Shown in pieces: positions 8,308 to 16,576 of a stretch of 52,787 nucleotides of DNA; position 1 is the stretch's first letter, and every line of letters begins with the position of its first letter. Both the position numbers and the translations under genes were made by a program. The notes under the pieces are model-generated. The model was given only the letters and a program-made list of their open reading frames with translations, did not search any database and was not told where the DNA came from. The DNA is taken from positions 40,329 through 93,115 of the forward strand of contig MKVB01000003.1 in NCBI GenBank assembly GCA_001899085.1. The letters run 5' to 3'. This stretch comes from Devosia sp. 66-14. Lineage in GTDB: Bacteria > Pseudomonadota > Alphaproteobacteria > Rhizobiales > Devosiaceae.

Positions 8308-8466
8308 CACCCCTCATCCGGCGCTACGCGCCACCTTCTCCCCGACGGGGAGAAGAATACGGAGCGCGCGGCGGCCACCTCTATTCCCACGGTGAAGGCC
8401 GTTGGGCCTTCACCGGACCCCGTCGGGGAGAGGGTGGATCGCGCGAAGCGCGAGACGGGTGAGGGG
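8308..8466. repeat. Large imperfect inverted-repeat intergenic element
   Basis: This 312-base gap (8222-8533) has no gene. Its left arm (8308-8350, CACCCCTCATCCGG to CCCCGACGGGG) is an imperfect inverse of the right arm (8418-8466, CCCCGTCGGGGAG to GGGTGAGGGGG). Between them a perfect 11-bp stem with a four-base loop lies at 8390-8415. It resembles the dispersed palindromic elements of Rhizobiales genomes. It separates the TadD-like gene from the leftward cpa genes and could end transcription from both sides. Confidence 0.7.
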
Positions 8467-8533
8467 GTTGGCCACCGAGCCATCGGCTCAACCGTGGGTG
8501 AGGTAAGTCTGGTACCCCCGGTGAAGCGTATGG

Positions 8534-8779
8534 CTACGGCGCCGGGGCGGCGCCGCCGCCGGTGACCGGGCCGTTCTGCCCGAGGCCGCCAGTCGAGTAC
8601 ATCGAGCCGCGGCTCGGGTTGGTGGTCTCGCGCGCGAGGTTGGCCCTCACTGCGTCACCAGCGCTATAGCCGACCCGATCGGTGCGCTGCCGATAATCGT
8701 AGGCACAGCCGCTGAGCGCCAGAGCGACGGCGACGAGAGCCGCGGCCCGGCCGGCCGTCAGCATGAGGCGCGCGCTCAA
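8534..8779 (-). CDS. Small lipoprotein downstream of cpaC
   Basis: An 81-residue protein with a clear lipoprotein signal (hydrophobic run, lipobox LSGC) and a Gly/Asn-rich mature part. Its GDAVRANLARETTNP stretch resembles a block I associate with CpaD-type pilus lipoproteins and their short relatives. Its ATG overlaps the cpaC stop (ATGA), so the two are translationally coupled. In Tad/Cpa loci a CpaD lipoprotein follows cpaC; this protein is far shorter than CpaD and may be a reduced partner of the secretin. Function is otherwise unknown. Confidence 0.7.
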   Translation of the reverse strand: MSARLMLTAGRAAALVAVALALSGCAYDYRQRTDRVGYSAGDAVRANLARETTNPSRGSMYSTGGLGQNGPVTGGGAAPAP

Positions 8780-10257
8780 CTGCCGCTCCTGAGGTCGATG
8801 ATGTAGCCATAGGGACCAATGACGCCGTTGCCGGTTTCGAAGCGCTTGAGCATCTTGGGCGTCACTTCCATCTGGCCGAGCGCGAAGAACTCGAGATCGT
8901 TGGCGGGTTGGGTGGCATCGAGCGGGGTGGCGGCGACCTGACCGGGAACGCTCGGCTGCACCAGGCGCGGGGTGACGATCACCACCAGTTCGGTGTCATG
9001 CTTCTGGAAGCCGGAGGATTTGAACAGCGAGCCCAGGATCGGTACGTCGCCGAGCCAGGGCAGCTGGTTCTGGTTGAGGTTGGTGTTGCTCTGCAGCAAG
9101 CCCGCCACCGAGAAGCTCTGGCCATCGCGCAGTTCCACCGTCGCGTCGAGGTTGCGGGTGTTGAACACCGGGTCGCCGGAGGTGGTGAAGCCATTGATGC
9201 CGCTGACCTCCGGGGTCAGGTGAATCTGGATGCGGTCGCCATCGAGCACCACCGGCTGGAACACCAGACGCACGCCGAAATCGCGATAGCTGAGCGTGGC
9301 GTTGCCGTTCTGGTCGTTGGTACGGATCGGCACCTGGCCGCCGGCGAGGAAACTGGCGCTGACGCCCGACAGCGTGGTGAGGTTCGGCTCGGCCAGGGTG
9401 CGCACCAGGTGCTTGCCCTCGAGCGCGTTGATGGTGGCGCTGAGATTGATGCCGCCGCCGGTCGAAATGATGTTGGTGACGAAGGTGGCGAACGAGCTGC
9501 TCACCGGGTTCGACGGGCCGCCCTTGATCGAGGTGCTGACGCCGCCGATGCTGCCGCCCCACTGCACGCCAAGCTCGCGACCGGCGTCGCGCTGCGCTTC
9601 GAGGATGCGGACCTCGAGATTGACCTGCTGGCCGCCGCTCAACGTCATGGTGTTGATGACGGCGGGACTGCCATATTGGGCGACGATATCGAGCACCTTC
9701 TGCATGGTGACGGCGTCGCTGACGCTGCCGCCCAGCTTCACCCGGCCGTTGACGGTGCTGACCTTGACGTTCGAGTTGGGAACCGCGGCGCGGATCGAAC
9801 GGGCGATATCGGCGGTATCGGCCCCGACCTCGACCGCAAGCAGGCCGACCGGCGCGCCGTCGGCGGAAAACAGGTTCACCGTGGTGGTGCCGAAGGCCTT
9901 GCCCACCAGATAGAGCGACTTGTCGGTGATCGGTTGGGCGTCGGCGATCAGCGGGTCGGCCGAAACGATCTTGCCCACGGCGTCGGAGATGACGACGGTG
10001 ACCGCCTGCGACACGGGCAGCTTGATGCGCATCACCGAGGTGGTTTTCAGGTCGTAGTTCACCGTCTGGGCCAGCGCCGGCGCGAGCCCCGCGCCGAGCA
10101 GCGTGACACCGAACAGCATCGCTGCCAGCAGCGTCCTGAACAGGCTGAGATTCGGCCGCGCCCTGGAGGCGGAGCCTGCAGCGCTTCCGGTGAGCGCTCT
10201 AAGTGACTGGGACAGCAGCATTCTGCCAAAGCCCCGGTTCGCGGACATCTTGTACAT
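8776..10257 (-). CDS. cpaC: CpaC/RcpA-type outer-membrane secretin of the Tad/Cpa pilus
   Basis: About 493 residues. A signal peptide ends at ALAQ, followed by the N-terminal domain typical of CpaC (LKTTSVMRIKLPVSQAVTVVISD), a BON-like segment (VSTVNGRVKLGGSVSDAVTMQKVLDI) and the secretin domain with VNLEVRILEAQRD and RDGQSFSVAGLL. The C-terminus reads LVVIVTPRLVQP, the usual secretin end. The protein forms the outer-membrane ring through which the Flp pilus passes. The frame extends to a TTG at 10275; I prefer the ATG at 10257, although no start has a strong ribosome site. It lies downstream of cpaB and overlaps a small lipoprotein gene by four bases. No cpaA, cpaD, cpaE, cpaF or flp gene is present in this window. 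Confidence 0.88.
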   Translation of the reverse strand: MYKMSANRGFGRMLLSQSLRALTGSAAGSASRARPNLSLFRTLLAAMLFGVTLLGAGLAPALAQTVNYDLKTTSVMRIKLPVSQAVTVVISDAVGKIVSADPLIADAQPITDKSLYLVGKAFGTTTVNLFSADGAPVGLLAVEVGADTADIARSIRAAVPNSNVKVSTVNGRVKLGGSVSDAVTMQKVLDIVAQYGSPAVINTMTLSGGQQVNLEVRILEAQRDAGRELGVQWGGSIGGVSTSIKGGPSNPVSSSFATFVTNIISTGGGINLSATINALEGKHLVRTLAEPNLTTLSGVSASFLAGGQVPIRTNDQNGNATLSYRDFGVRLVFQPVVLDGDRIQIHLTPEVSGINGFTTSGDPVFNTRNLDATVELRDGQSFSVAGLLQSNTNLNQNQLPWLGDVPILGSLFKSSGFQKHDTELVVIVTPRLVQPSVPGQVAATPLDATQPANDLEFFALGQMEVTPKMLKRFETGNGVIGPYGYIIDLRSGS

Positions 10258-10362
10258 GTGTGCTAACGTTCTCAAGCAACCGGGAAAGTTCTAGCAGGAC
10301 CGGGTCAACGGCGATTTAACGGCAGTGCGGATCGGGCGCCGGATCGGCAGGTGCCCGGCCGG

Positions 10363-11448
10363 CTATTTGGCCCAGAACGGGCTGGAAATGCGGATCGCCT
10401 GGTTGGCGCTGCGCGTCTCCGCCGACGCCGTTTCGGCGCTGTCGACGAAGGGCCGCAGCACCAGGGTCAGCCGGCCCAGGATCGCCGCATTGATGATCAC
10501 CTCGGACTGGCCGGGATCGAGCTGCAGCGTGGCGATGGCTTCGTTGGCGAAGATCTCGGCGCGCGGATTTTCGGGGTCGGCGGCGGCGCCGGTGGTGCCG
10601 GTCTCGCCCAGCCGGGTATTGATGGCCAGCACCCGGACATTGCGAAGGATGGTGTCGGACACCTGCTGGCCGCCTTCGCCGCCGGGACTGCGGGTCAGCA
10701 CCACATCGACGCGATCGTTGGGGACGATGAAGCCGCCTGAGGCCGAGGACGCGGAGACCGTCACCGAGACGCCGCGCGTGCCGCTGTCGAGCACTGCCGA
10801 CAGATAGCCATCGGCGCCGAGCGCCAGCTTGTCGGCGCGGATCGGCTCGCCGGGGAAGAACTCGAAACGGGCCACCGCACCGTTCATCTCGGTGATGGCA
10901 TCAGGCTTGGCAGTGGTGGTGATATATTCGGGGCGCACTGCGCCCTCGGGCCAATCGACCCATTCAACCGATTCCGGCGTCAGTCGCTGCCCAAGGCCGA
11001 TACTGGCCTTGGCGGCGAGCACCTGCACCCGGGCTTCCTGCACCACCTGGGTCACCGTCTCGGTGACGGGCTGCGCCACCGGCTGATTGGTCTGGGTGGT
11101 CAGGTAGGCGGCAAGGCCGCCGGCGACGAGCGCCACGGCCAGCAGCGCCAGGCGGGACGGCGGAATCTTCCAGCGCCAGCCGAGCCGGGGCGGCGGCGGC
11201 GCGGGCTGACGGCGATCGCCCTTGCGGCGATCATGGGTCACCACGGTCTGCAGGGCCTCGTTGCGCCAGGCATCGAGATTGCGACGTTCGGTGCGGGTCG
11301 GCGGCGGTGTCCAGGTGACCTCGGCCAGCACCTTGTCGAGCACTTCCGGGTCGGCCTTCAGCGCCGCGGTGCGCGGCAGCTCGGGACGAAGGGCTTCGTT
11401 GGTCTCGCTGTCATCCTTGAGAGCGATCTTTTGAGTACGCCGGAGCAC
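10363..11448 (-). CDS. cpaB: CpaB/RcpC-type Flp pilus assembly protein with a cytoplasmic N-terminal extension
   Basis: The family core is clear: a membrane helix (RLALLAVALVAGGLAAYL), then a periplasmic SAF-like domain (LAAKASIGLGQRLTPESVEW, RADKLALG) and the RcpC block GVSVTVSASSASGGFIVPNDRVDVVLTR. Usual CpaB proteins begin with the membrane helix, but here about 95 charged, proline-rich residues precede it (KALKADP-type and TWTPPPTRTERR stretches). I see no better start near the helix. The start is a GTG at 11448 behind GAGGA; the frame continues to an ATG at 11490 that lacks a ribosome site. The 105-base gap to cpaC is compatible with one operon. Confidence 0.85.
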   Translation of the reverse strand: MLRRTQKIALKDDSETNEALRPELPRTAALKADPEVLDKVLAEVTWTPPPTRTERRNLDAWRNEALQTVVTHDRRKGDRRQPAPPPPRLGWRWKIPPSRLALLAVALVAGGLAAYLTTQTNQPVAQPVTETVTQVVQEARVQVLAAKASIGLGQRLTPESVEWVDWPEGAVRPEYITTTAKPDAITEMNGAVARFEFFPGEPIRADKLALGADGYLSAVLDSGTRGVSVTVSASSASGGFIVPNDRVDVVLTRSPGGEGGQQVSDTILRNVRVLAINTRLGETGTTGAAADPENPRAEIFANEAIATLQLDPGQSEVIINAAILGRLTLVLRPFVDSAETASAETRSANQAIRISSPFWAK

Positions 11449-11618
11449 GAATTCCTCGCTGTGCGGCCAGACTGGTGGCGAAGCCGGCATTCGGCCGGCC
11501 GGTATCGATGTACGCGAAAAGGCTCACGGCTTCGTTCCAAAGCTCGGCGACTTCGAAGGAGATGGGAAAGACAGGGTTAACCCTGATCGCCGGAGCGGGC
11601 TGTTGCGCGCCCAGCCCG

Positions 11619-12974
11619 TCAGGCCAGCGGCAAGCGGACCGTGGCGGCGAGGCCACCTTCGGCGGCACGGGCGAAATGGACGGTGCCGGCGTTGAGGGCC
11701 ACCACTTCGAGGGCGATGGCGAGGCCGAGGCCCGAACCGCGGCGGCTCTCGTCATGGCGCTGGCCGCGCACCCCGAGCCGGGCGATCTGCTCTTCGGTGA
11801 GCCCCGGACCATCGTCGGAGATGGTGATCTCGGCAAAGCCGCCATCGGCGCGACCGACGACGCGCACCTGCGACTTGCCCCATTTGGCGGCGTTCTCGAG
11901 AATGACGCCGACCAGCTCCATCAGGTCGTGCCGGTCGATATCGACCATCAGTCCGGGAGCCAGGTCGACCTGCCAGTCGAGTTCCTCGCCCTCCTGGGTG
12001 CGGCTCAGCACCGCGATGGTCCGGTCCACGGTTTCGTTGAGCGAGGCGCTGAGCTGGTGCGCCCGGGTGCGCATGCGCAGCCGCGACAGGCGCAACTGGT
12101 ATTCGACGCGGTCGTCCATTTCGCCGACGATCTGGTCGACCTGCTCGCCCGCTTCGGCATCACCTTTGGTCTGCATATGGGCGGCCAGGTTGCGCAGCAC
12201 CGAGAGCGGGGTCTTCAGCCCATGCGCCAGGTCGGCGGCGCGGGCCCGGGCGAACTCCATGGATTTCTGCTGCTGGCTCAGCAGTTCATTGACCTCGCCC
12301 ACCAGCGGCAACACTTCGGCGGGATAGCGCGGCGGCAGCTTCTGCGCCTCGCCGCGGCGGACGGCGCCGATGCCTTCGCGCAGGTGCTCGAGGGGTTTCA
12401 AGCCAAGCTGCACCTGCAGCCATGCCGCCAGGATCAGCGCCAGCCCGAGCACCGCCAGGGCCAGCATCAGGTCGCCGCCGAAGCGGCGGATCGACTCGTC
12501 GAGCAGGGCCCGATCCTCGGCCAGGGTGACCCGGAACACGCGGGGGCCGGCATCGGACGAGAAACTCACCTCGCGGACCATGGCGGAGAGCGGTTGCGCG
12601 CCCGGTCCGGCGAGCGTGCCGAAACGCTCGGCGCCACCCGGCGCGACGGCCGCGCCGGTATCGAGGACGTGGTCGCCCAGCGAGCGGGAGCGCCAGGAAT
12701 CATCGGTGGCTGCCGTCTCGACCTGCCAGTACATGCCCGATAGCGGGATGGCATAGCGCGGGTCGGGCAGCGCGTCGCCAGGCACCGGTTCTTCCGCCAA
12801 GGGATCGATCTGCGCCACCAGCCGGTTCAGGCTGGCGCTCAGCCCGTCGCGCATCGAGCGCTCGACATTGCCGGTGAACATCCAGCCGATGGCGAAGCCG
12901 GCGATCAGCAGTGCGAGGATGATCCACAGCGCCGCGCCACCCAGGAGGCGCAGGCGCAGCGAGCGCGGATTCAT
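11619..12974 (-). CDS. Membrane sensor histidine kinase (FeuQ/PhoQ-like)
   Basis: A 451-residue kinase with an N-terminal membrane helix (residues 12-34), a periplasmic sensor, a second helix near 170-190 and a HAMP-like linker. The H-box is DLAHGLKTPLSVL, the arrangement of FeuQ/PhoQ kinases. The ATP-binding domain shows the N-box (NAAKWG), ISDDGPGL and GSGLGLAIA. Its ATG overlaps the response-regulator stop by four bases. With the PepSY-protein gene this makes a three-gene operon. In Rhizobiales, FeuPQ controls osmoadaptation and cyclic glucan export; whether that holds here is inference. Confidence 0.88.
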   Translation of the reverse strand: MNPRSLRLRLLGGAALWIILALLIAGFAIGWMFTGNVERSMRDGLSASLNRLVAQIDPLAEEPVPGDALPDPRYAIPLSGMYWQVETAATDDSWRSRSLGDHVLDTGAAVAPGGAERFGTLAGPGAQPLSAMVREVSFSSDAGPRVFRVTLAEDRALLDESIRRFGGDLMLALAVLGLALILAAWLQVQLGLKPLEHLREGIGAVRRGEAQKLPPRYPAEVLPLVGEVNELLSQQQKSMEFARARAADLAHGLKTPLSVLRNLAAHMQTKGDAEAGEQVDQIVGEMDDRVEYQLRLSRLRMRTRAHQLSASLNETVDRTIAVLSRTQEGEELDWQVDLAPGLMVDIDRHDLMELVGVILENAAKWGKSQVRVVGRADGGFAEITISDDGPGLTEEQIARLGVRGQRHDESRRGSGLGLAIALEVVALNAGTVHFARAAEGGLAATVRLPLA

Positions 12975-13636
12975 TCCTCGAGCGTCCCCATGTAGTAACC
13001 GAAGCCGCGACGGGTCTTGATGATGTCGGTGCCGAGGCGCCGGCGGACCCGGCCGACCAGCACTTCGATGGAATTGGACTCGCGCTCGAAATCCTGCGCG
13101 TAGAGATGCTCGGTGATCTCCATCTGCGACACCACGCGGCCGCGCTGGTGCGCCAGATAGGCGAACAAGCGGTATTCCTGCGGGCTGAGGCTGATCGGGA
13201 TGCCGTCGCGCGTCACCTGCATGGCGCGGGTATCGAGCACCAGATCGTCGATCTCCACCCGCGACGAGGCAAAGCCACCGGAACGGCGCACGATGGCGCG
13301 GATGCGGGCCACCACCTCCTCGACCCGGAAGGGCTTGACCACGTAGTCGTCGGCGCCGGCCTCGATGCCTTCGACGCGCTCTTCCCAGTGGCCGCGCGCC
13401 GTCAGGATCAGCACCGGCCCGGTGCGGCCGGCCTTGCGCCAGCGCTTGAGCACGGTGAGACCATCGAGGGTCGGCAGGCCCAGGTCAAGGATGATGGCGT
13501 CGAACTCTTCGGTGTCACCGCGGTACCAGGCCTCTTCGCCGTCGGACTCGACCTCGGCCACGAAGCCAGCCGCCTGCAAGGCCGCGGCGAGGGCTTCGGC
13601 GATCCGGCGATCGTCTTCGGCAACCAGTACCCGCAT
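12971..13636 (-). CDS. OmpR-family response regulator (FeuP/PhoP-like)
   Basis: A 221-residue regulator. The receiver domain has the acidic pair (EDD, residues 7-9), the phospho-acceptor Asp in ILDLGLP, the Thr in LTARG and the Lys in VVKPF. A winged-helix domain follows with QEYRLFAYLAHQRGRVVS and NSIEVLVGRVRRRL. The GDTEEFDAIILDLGLPT and WEERVEGIEAGADDYV stretches resemble FeuP. It lies between the PepSY-protein gene (7 bases away) and the kinase gene (four-base overlap). Spaced CCTGAC boxes upstream of the operon (14159-14199) may be its own targets. Confidence 0.9.
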   Translation of the reverse strand: MRVLVAEDDRRIAEALAAALQAAGFVAEVESDGEEAWYRGDTEEFDAIILDLGLPTLDGLTVLKRWRKAGRTGPVLILTARGHWEERVEGIEAGADDYVVKPFRVEEVVARIRAIVRRSGGFASSRVEIDDLVLDTRAMQVTRDGIPISLSPQEYRLFAYLAHQRGRVVSQMEITEHLYAQDFERESNSIEVLVGRVRRRLGTDIIKTRRGFGYYMGTLEE

Positions 13637-13643
13637 GTGAAAC

Positions 13644-14135
13644 TCAGTTCAGATCGAGATATTCACCCGTCTGGGCCAGGAAATACAGTTCGCTCACGTC
13701 GCCGGATTTACCCAGCGCCTTGATCTCATACAGCAGCACATCTTGCAGCGACACTAACTGGGCGTCGATGATCTCGCCGTCCGTCAGCAGCTTGGCGCGC
13801 AGCATGATCTCTTCCATCGGCAGCGCTTTGCCGCTGCGCACCGCCTGCAGCGCCGCCTTCTGACCGAGCGGCTTGCCGGCGGTCTCGAGGCCAAGCCCGC
13901 CATTACCGCCGCCAGAGCCGCCGATATCGAGATCGACGCCGAGCCCGCCCTGGTCGCCCCCGAGGTCGACATCGACGCCCACGCCCTGGTCGCCGCCAAT
14001 GCCGACATCGACACTGCCCAGACCACCCAGATCGAGGCCAAGCCCGACCTGCGCCATGGCAGCCGACGGGCTCAACAACCCCGCAAGGCAGGTGAGGGCG
14101 AGCCAGAAACGGTGATTCGGTGTGATGGGGAGCAT
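13644..14135 (-). CDS. Secreted glycine-rich protein with C-terminal PepSY-like domain
   Basis: A 163-residue exported protein. The signal peptide ends at AMAQ; the mature start VGLGLDLGG opens a Gly/Asp-rich region of about 60 residues with repeated D-L-G-G units. The last ~65 residues (ALPMEEIMLRAKLLTDGEII to LAQTGEYLDLN) fit the PepSY fold, a periplasmic inhibitor-like domain. PepSY proteins often accompany FeuPQ/PhoPQ pairs, and this gene is first in the operon. It may act as a periplasmic modulator of the sensor kinase. The frame is open further upstream, but the ATG at 14135 gives the signal peptide. Confidence 0.78.
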   Translation of the reverse strand: MLPITPNHRFWLALTCLAGLLSPSAAMAQVGLGLDLGGLGSVDVGIGGDQGVGVDVDLGGDQGGLGVDLDIGGSGGGNGGLGLETAGKPLGQKAALQAVRSGKALPMEEIMLRAKLLTDGEIIDAQLVSLQDVLLYEIKALGKSGDVSELYFLAQTGEYLDLN

Positions 14136-14158
14136 GCGCCGCAGATTACATTCCCGAC

Positions 14159-14199
14159 CCTGACCATTGCCTGACAACGATCTCATGAACGTGTCAGGC
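14159..14199. promoter_or_regulatory. CCTGAC boxes in the divergent PepSY/secreted-protein promoter region
   Basis: CCTGAC occurs at 14159-14164 and 14170-14175, an 11-bp repeat (one helical turn), and inverted as GTCAGG at 14193-14198. Direct hexamers one turn apart are the usual form of sites for OmpR-family regulators. The block lies between the leftward PepSY-regulator-kinase operon and the rightward gene at 14245. Assignment to the neighbouring response regulator is inferred. Confidence 0.45.
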
Positions 14200-14244
14200 C
14201 GAATCTCCCAGGCTCTTCGACGCAACTGCAACGGAGCCATCAGC

Positions 14245-14802
14245 ATGAAAACTCTAACCCTTGCCGCAGCTTTCGCCGGTCTGTGCATTCTCAGCGCGCC
14301 TGCCCTGGCGCTCGACATCGGCCTAGGCGTCTCACTCGGCGGCAACGCATCGGCAACATCCGGCGAAGGCGGCCTGTCGGTCGGCGTTGCCACCGGGGTC
14401 GACGCTACGGCCAGTCTCGGACAGGACCACCTGAGCGCCATTGATAGCACGGAGGCCGGCCTCTCCGCCAATGGCTCTGCCGCTCTGTCCTTAACATCCA
14501 GTGATGAACTGGGCGCGGTGATCGGACTGATCGAAACCAGCCACTGGAGCGAAACCAGCCTTTCCAACCTGACCGAGATCGACGGGACCACCTATGACGT
14601 GGGCGGCTGGATCAATGCCGAGAACGCCACGGCGTTCGACCTGGCGCTCAGCAGCAATGCCGACGAGATCAACGACCTGCAGGTGGCGCTGGCCTCCAAT
14701 GTGGCGCTCAGCGCCTGGCTCGAAGCCAACAACACGGCAGCCGAGAATGTGATTGCGGTCGGCGTCGCGGCCGACGGTTCGCTGGCGGTGTTCACCAACT
14801 AG
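14245..14802 (+). CDS. Secreted protein of unknown function, divergent from the PepSY/two-component operon
   Basis: A 185-residue protein. The N-terminus (MKTLTLAAAFAGLCILSAPALA) is a signal peptide, and ACGGAG lies upstream of the ATG. The mature protein begins DIGLGVSLGG, strikingly like the VGLGLDLGG start of the PepSY protein across the shared promoter region. The rest is rich in Ala, Ser, Asn and Asp, without cysteine and without a family I recognise. The C-terminal part (NVIAVGVAADGSLAVF) could be a small beta-domain. Co-regulation with the two-component operon is likely from position. A terminator follows. Confidence 0.75.
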   Translation: MKTLTLAAAFAGLCILSAPALALDIGLGVSLGGNASATSGEGGLSVGVATGVDATASLGQDHLSAIDSTEAGLSANGSAALSLTSSDELGAVIGLIETSHWSETSLSNLTEIDGTTYDVGGWINAENATAFDLALSSNADEINDLQVALASNVALSAWLEANNTAAENVIAVGVAADGSLAVFTN

Positions 14803-14868
14803 GCCGACCGTGATGCGGCCCTTGCACCGGAAGGCGCGGCGATAGCGCCAGTCCGGCGCCCCAAAAAG

Positions 14869-14896
14869 AAAGGGCCGGTCAATCGACCGGCCCTTT
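14869..14896. terminator. Intrinsic terminator between convergent genes (mainly for bioY)
   Basis: A perfect 12-bp stem (AAAGGGCCGGTC at 14869-14880 with GACCGGCCCTTT at 14885-14896) has a four-base loop. On the minus strand it is followed by a T-rich stretch (CTTTTTGG), so it should end bioY transcription; it may work both ways. Confidence 0.85.
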
Positions 14897-14914
14897 GCCA
14901 ATTTCAGGGAAGGA

Positions 14915-15553
14915 TCAGCCGCGCTTGGGCAGCAGCTTCCAGATCCCCACCACGCTGAGCGCCGCGAAGGCCATTTTCAGCACGTCCCACACGATGAACG
15001 GAGCGACGGCGCCGTTCCAGGCCGTGCCGATGAGGTTGGCGGCGTCGAGCCAGCCCGGCAGCGTCGCGCCCGACTGGACGATGACGTTGGCCACCACCAG
15101 CAGCCAGGTGAAGCCGAAAGCAAACAGCACGGCGTCGGCCAGCAGCATGGCGCCGAACAGCAGCACGATGCGGCGCGACGCGCCCAGATCGGCGGCCCGG
15201 CCGATGATGTAGGCCATCGGCAGGTAGCCGAGGATGAAGCCGAACGACGGGCGCATGATGTAGTCGAGGCCGCCGCCGGTGGCGAAGACCGGCAAGCCGG
15301 AGAGGCCCTGGATGATGTAGAGCGCCACGGTGGCGACGCCGATGCGCCAGCCGAAGCCGGCGGCGAGGGCCGCAACCGCCATGGTCTGCAGCGTCACCGG
15401 GATCGGCATCACCGGCACGGAGATCCTGGCCGACAGCGCCAGCACCAGCGAGCCGAGCACCACCGTGAGCAGATTTGTGACGAGGCGCGCCGACTGCGAC
15501 TTGGGCGAGAGCACGCCGAGAACGGTATTCGGCGTGGTGAGCGTCAAGGCCAT
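14915..15553 (-). CDS. bioY: Biotin transporter S component BioY
   Basis: A 212-residue integral membrane protein with about six helices. Diagnostic BioY blocks are present: VPVMPIPVTLQTMAVAALAAG near residue 45, ALYIIQGLSGLPVFA and a GG-containing loop, then PSFGFILGYLPMAYIIG. BioY binds biotin and works alone or with the ECF module BioMN; neither bioM nor bioN is nearby. The frame is open far upstream, but the ATG at 15553 follows AAGGAT and matches the family start. I see no BioR-type palindrome in the short gap to the divergent gene. Confidence 0.92.
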   Translation of the reverse strand: MALTLTTPNTVLGVLSPKSQSARLVTNLLTVVLGSLVLALSARISVPVMPIPVTLQTMAVAALAAGFGWRIGVATVALYIIQGLSGLPVFATGGGLDYIMRPSFGFILGYLPMAYIIGRAADLGASRRIVLLFGAMLLADAVLFAFGFTWLLVVANVIVQSGATLPGWLDAANLIGTAWNGAVAPFIVWDVLKMAFAALSVVGIWKLLPKRG

Positions 15554-15619
15554 TGCCAATCCTTCAATTTGAGGAGCATTGCTAGCGCCGATTACTAGTC
15601 GCTCGCCTGGGAGAGCGCA

Positions 15620-16543
15620 ATGGCTGGCCAGATGCCGGCGCTGAGCTTCAACACGACGTTCGACGCACAAACCGGACGGCCGGTGGCCGTTACAGACGGG
15701 CTTGTCCGCGTCACCGCCCCCAATGCCGGCCCCTATACCTTCAAGGGCACCAACAGCTTCATCGTCGGCCATGATCGGGTGGCGGTGATCGACCCCGGCC
15801 CCGACGACGGCGCGCATCTCGCCGCGCTGCTGGATGCCATTGCCGGACGCGAGGTGGAGGCGATCATCCTCAGCCACACCCATCTCGACCACTCCGCCCT
15901 GGTGCCCAGGCTGAAGGCGGCGACCGGCGCCCCGGTCTGGTCGGGCGGCAAGCATCGGCTGAGCCGGCAGCGCCGGCTGTTCGAGATCAACGCGGTGGGC
16001 CGCGAGAGCGACTGGCACCTGGTGCCGGACCGGGTGCTGAAGGACGGCGAGCACCTGAGGATCGACGGCGTGATGCTCGAGGTGATCGCGACGCCGGGCC
16101 ATTGCGCCAACCACCTCTGCTTCGGGCTCGCCGGCACGCCCTGGCTGCTGACCGGCGACCATATCATGGGCTGGAACTCGACCCTGGTGTCGGTGCCGGA
16201 TGGCTCGATGGCGGATTACCTCACCTCGCTCGAGAAGGTGATCGGCCTCGGCTACGCCCATTATGTACCGGCGCATGGCGGCAGCATCGAGGATGGTCCC
16301 GACTATGCACGGGCGCTGCTGGCGCACCGGCAGGAGCGCAATCGCCAGGTGGTCGCGGCGGTCGAAGCCGGCGCCCGGAAGATCCGGCAACTCCTGGCGC
16401 CGATCTACCCGCAATTGCCGCTGGCGCTGCAGGCAGCGGCGCTGATGACGCTCAAGGCGCATGTCGAGTACCTGGCCAACCGCGGCCTGATCGGGGTGAC
16501 CAACGGTCCGTTCGGGACCACGATGTTCCCGTTGCGGGCCTAG
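15620..16543 (+). CDS. Metallo-beta-lactamase-fold hydrolase (LACTB2-like)
   Basis: A 307-residue hydrolase with the dinuclear zinc motif HTHLDH (His86, His88, Asp90, His91), a further His in TPGHCANH, the bridging Asp in LLTGDHIMG and the last His in VPAHGG. A C-terminal winged-helix-like region (LPLALQAAALMTLKAHVEYLANRGLI) is typical of LACTB2-type proteins, whose characterised members include RNases. The substrate in bacteria is not established. GGGAGAG precedes the ATG. It is divergent from bioY. Confidence 0.86.
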   Translation: MAGQMPALSFNTTFDAQTGRPVAVTDGLVRVTAPNAGPYTFKGTNSFIVGHDRVAVIDPGPDDGAHLAALLDAIAGREVEAIILSHTHLDHSALVPRLKAATGAPVWSGGKHRLSRQRRLFEINAVGRESDWHLVPDRVLKDGEHLRIDGVMLEVIATPGHCANHLCFGLAGTPWLLTGDHIMGWNSTLVSVPDGSMADYLTSLEKVIGLGYAHYVPAHGGSIEDGPDYARALLAHRQERNRQVVAAVEAGARKIRQLLAPIYPQLPLALQAAALMTLKAHVEYLANRGLIGVTNGPFGTTMFPLRA

Positions 16544-16576
16544 CGCGCAGGGCGCTGCCGGCGCCCCGCCCCAGCC

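Noticed and set aside
14136-14591. Longer version of the PepSY gene.
   Set aside because: The ATG at 14135 gives a proper signal peptide; the upstream part is antisense to the divergent secreted-protein gene.
15554-16462. Upstream extension of the bioY frame.
   Set aside because: It runs antisense through the MBL hydrolase gene, and the BioY family start is at the ATG at 15553 with a ribosome site.
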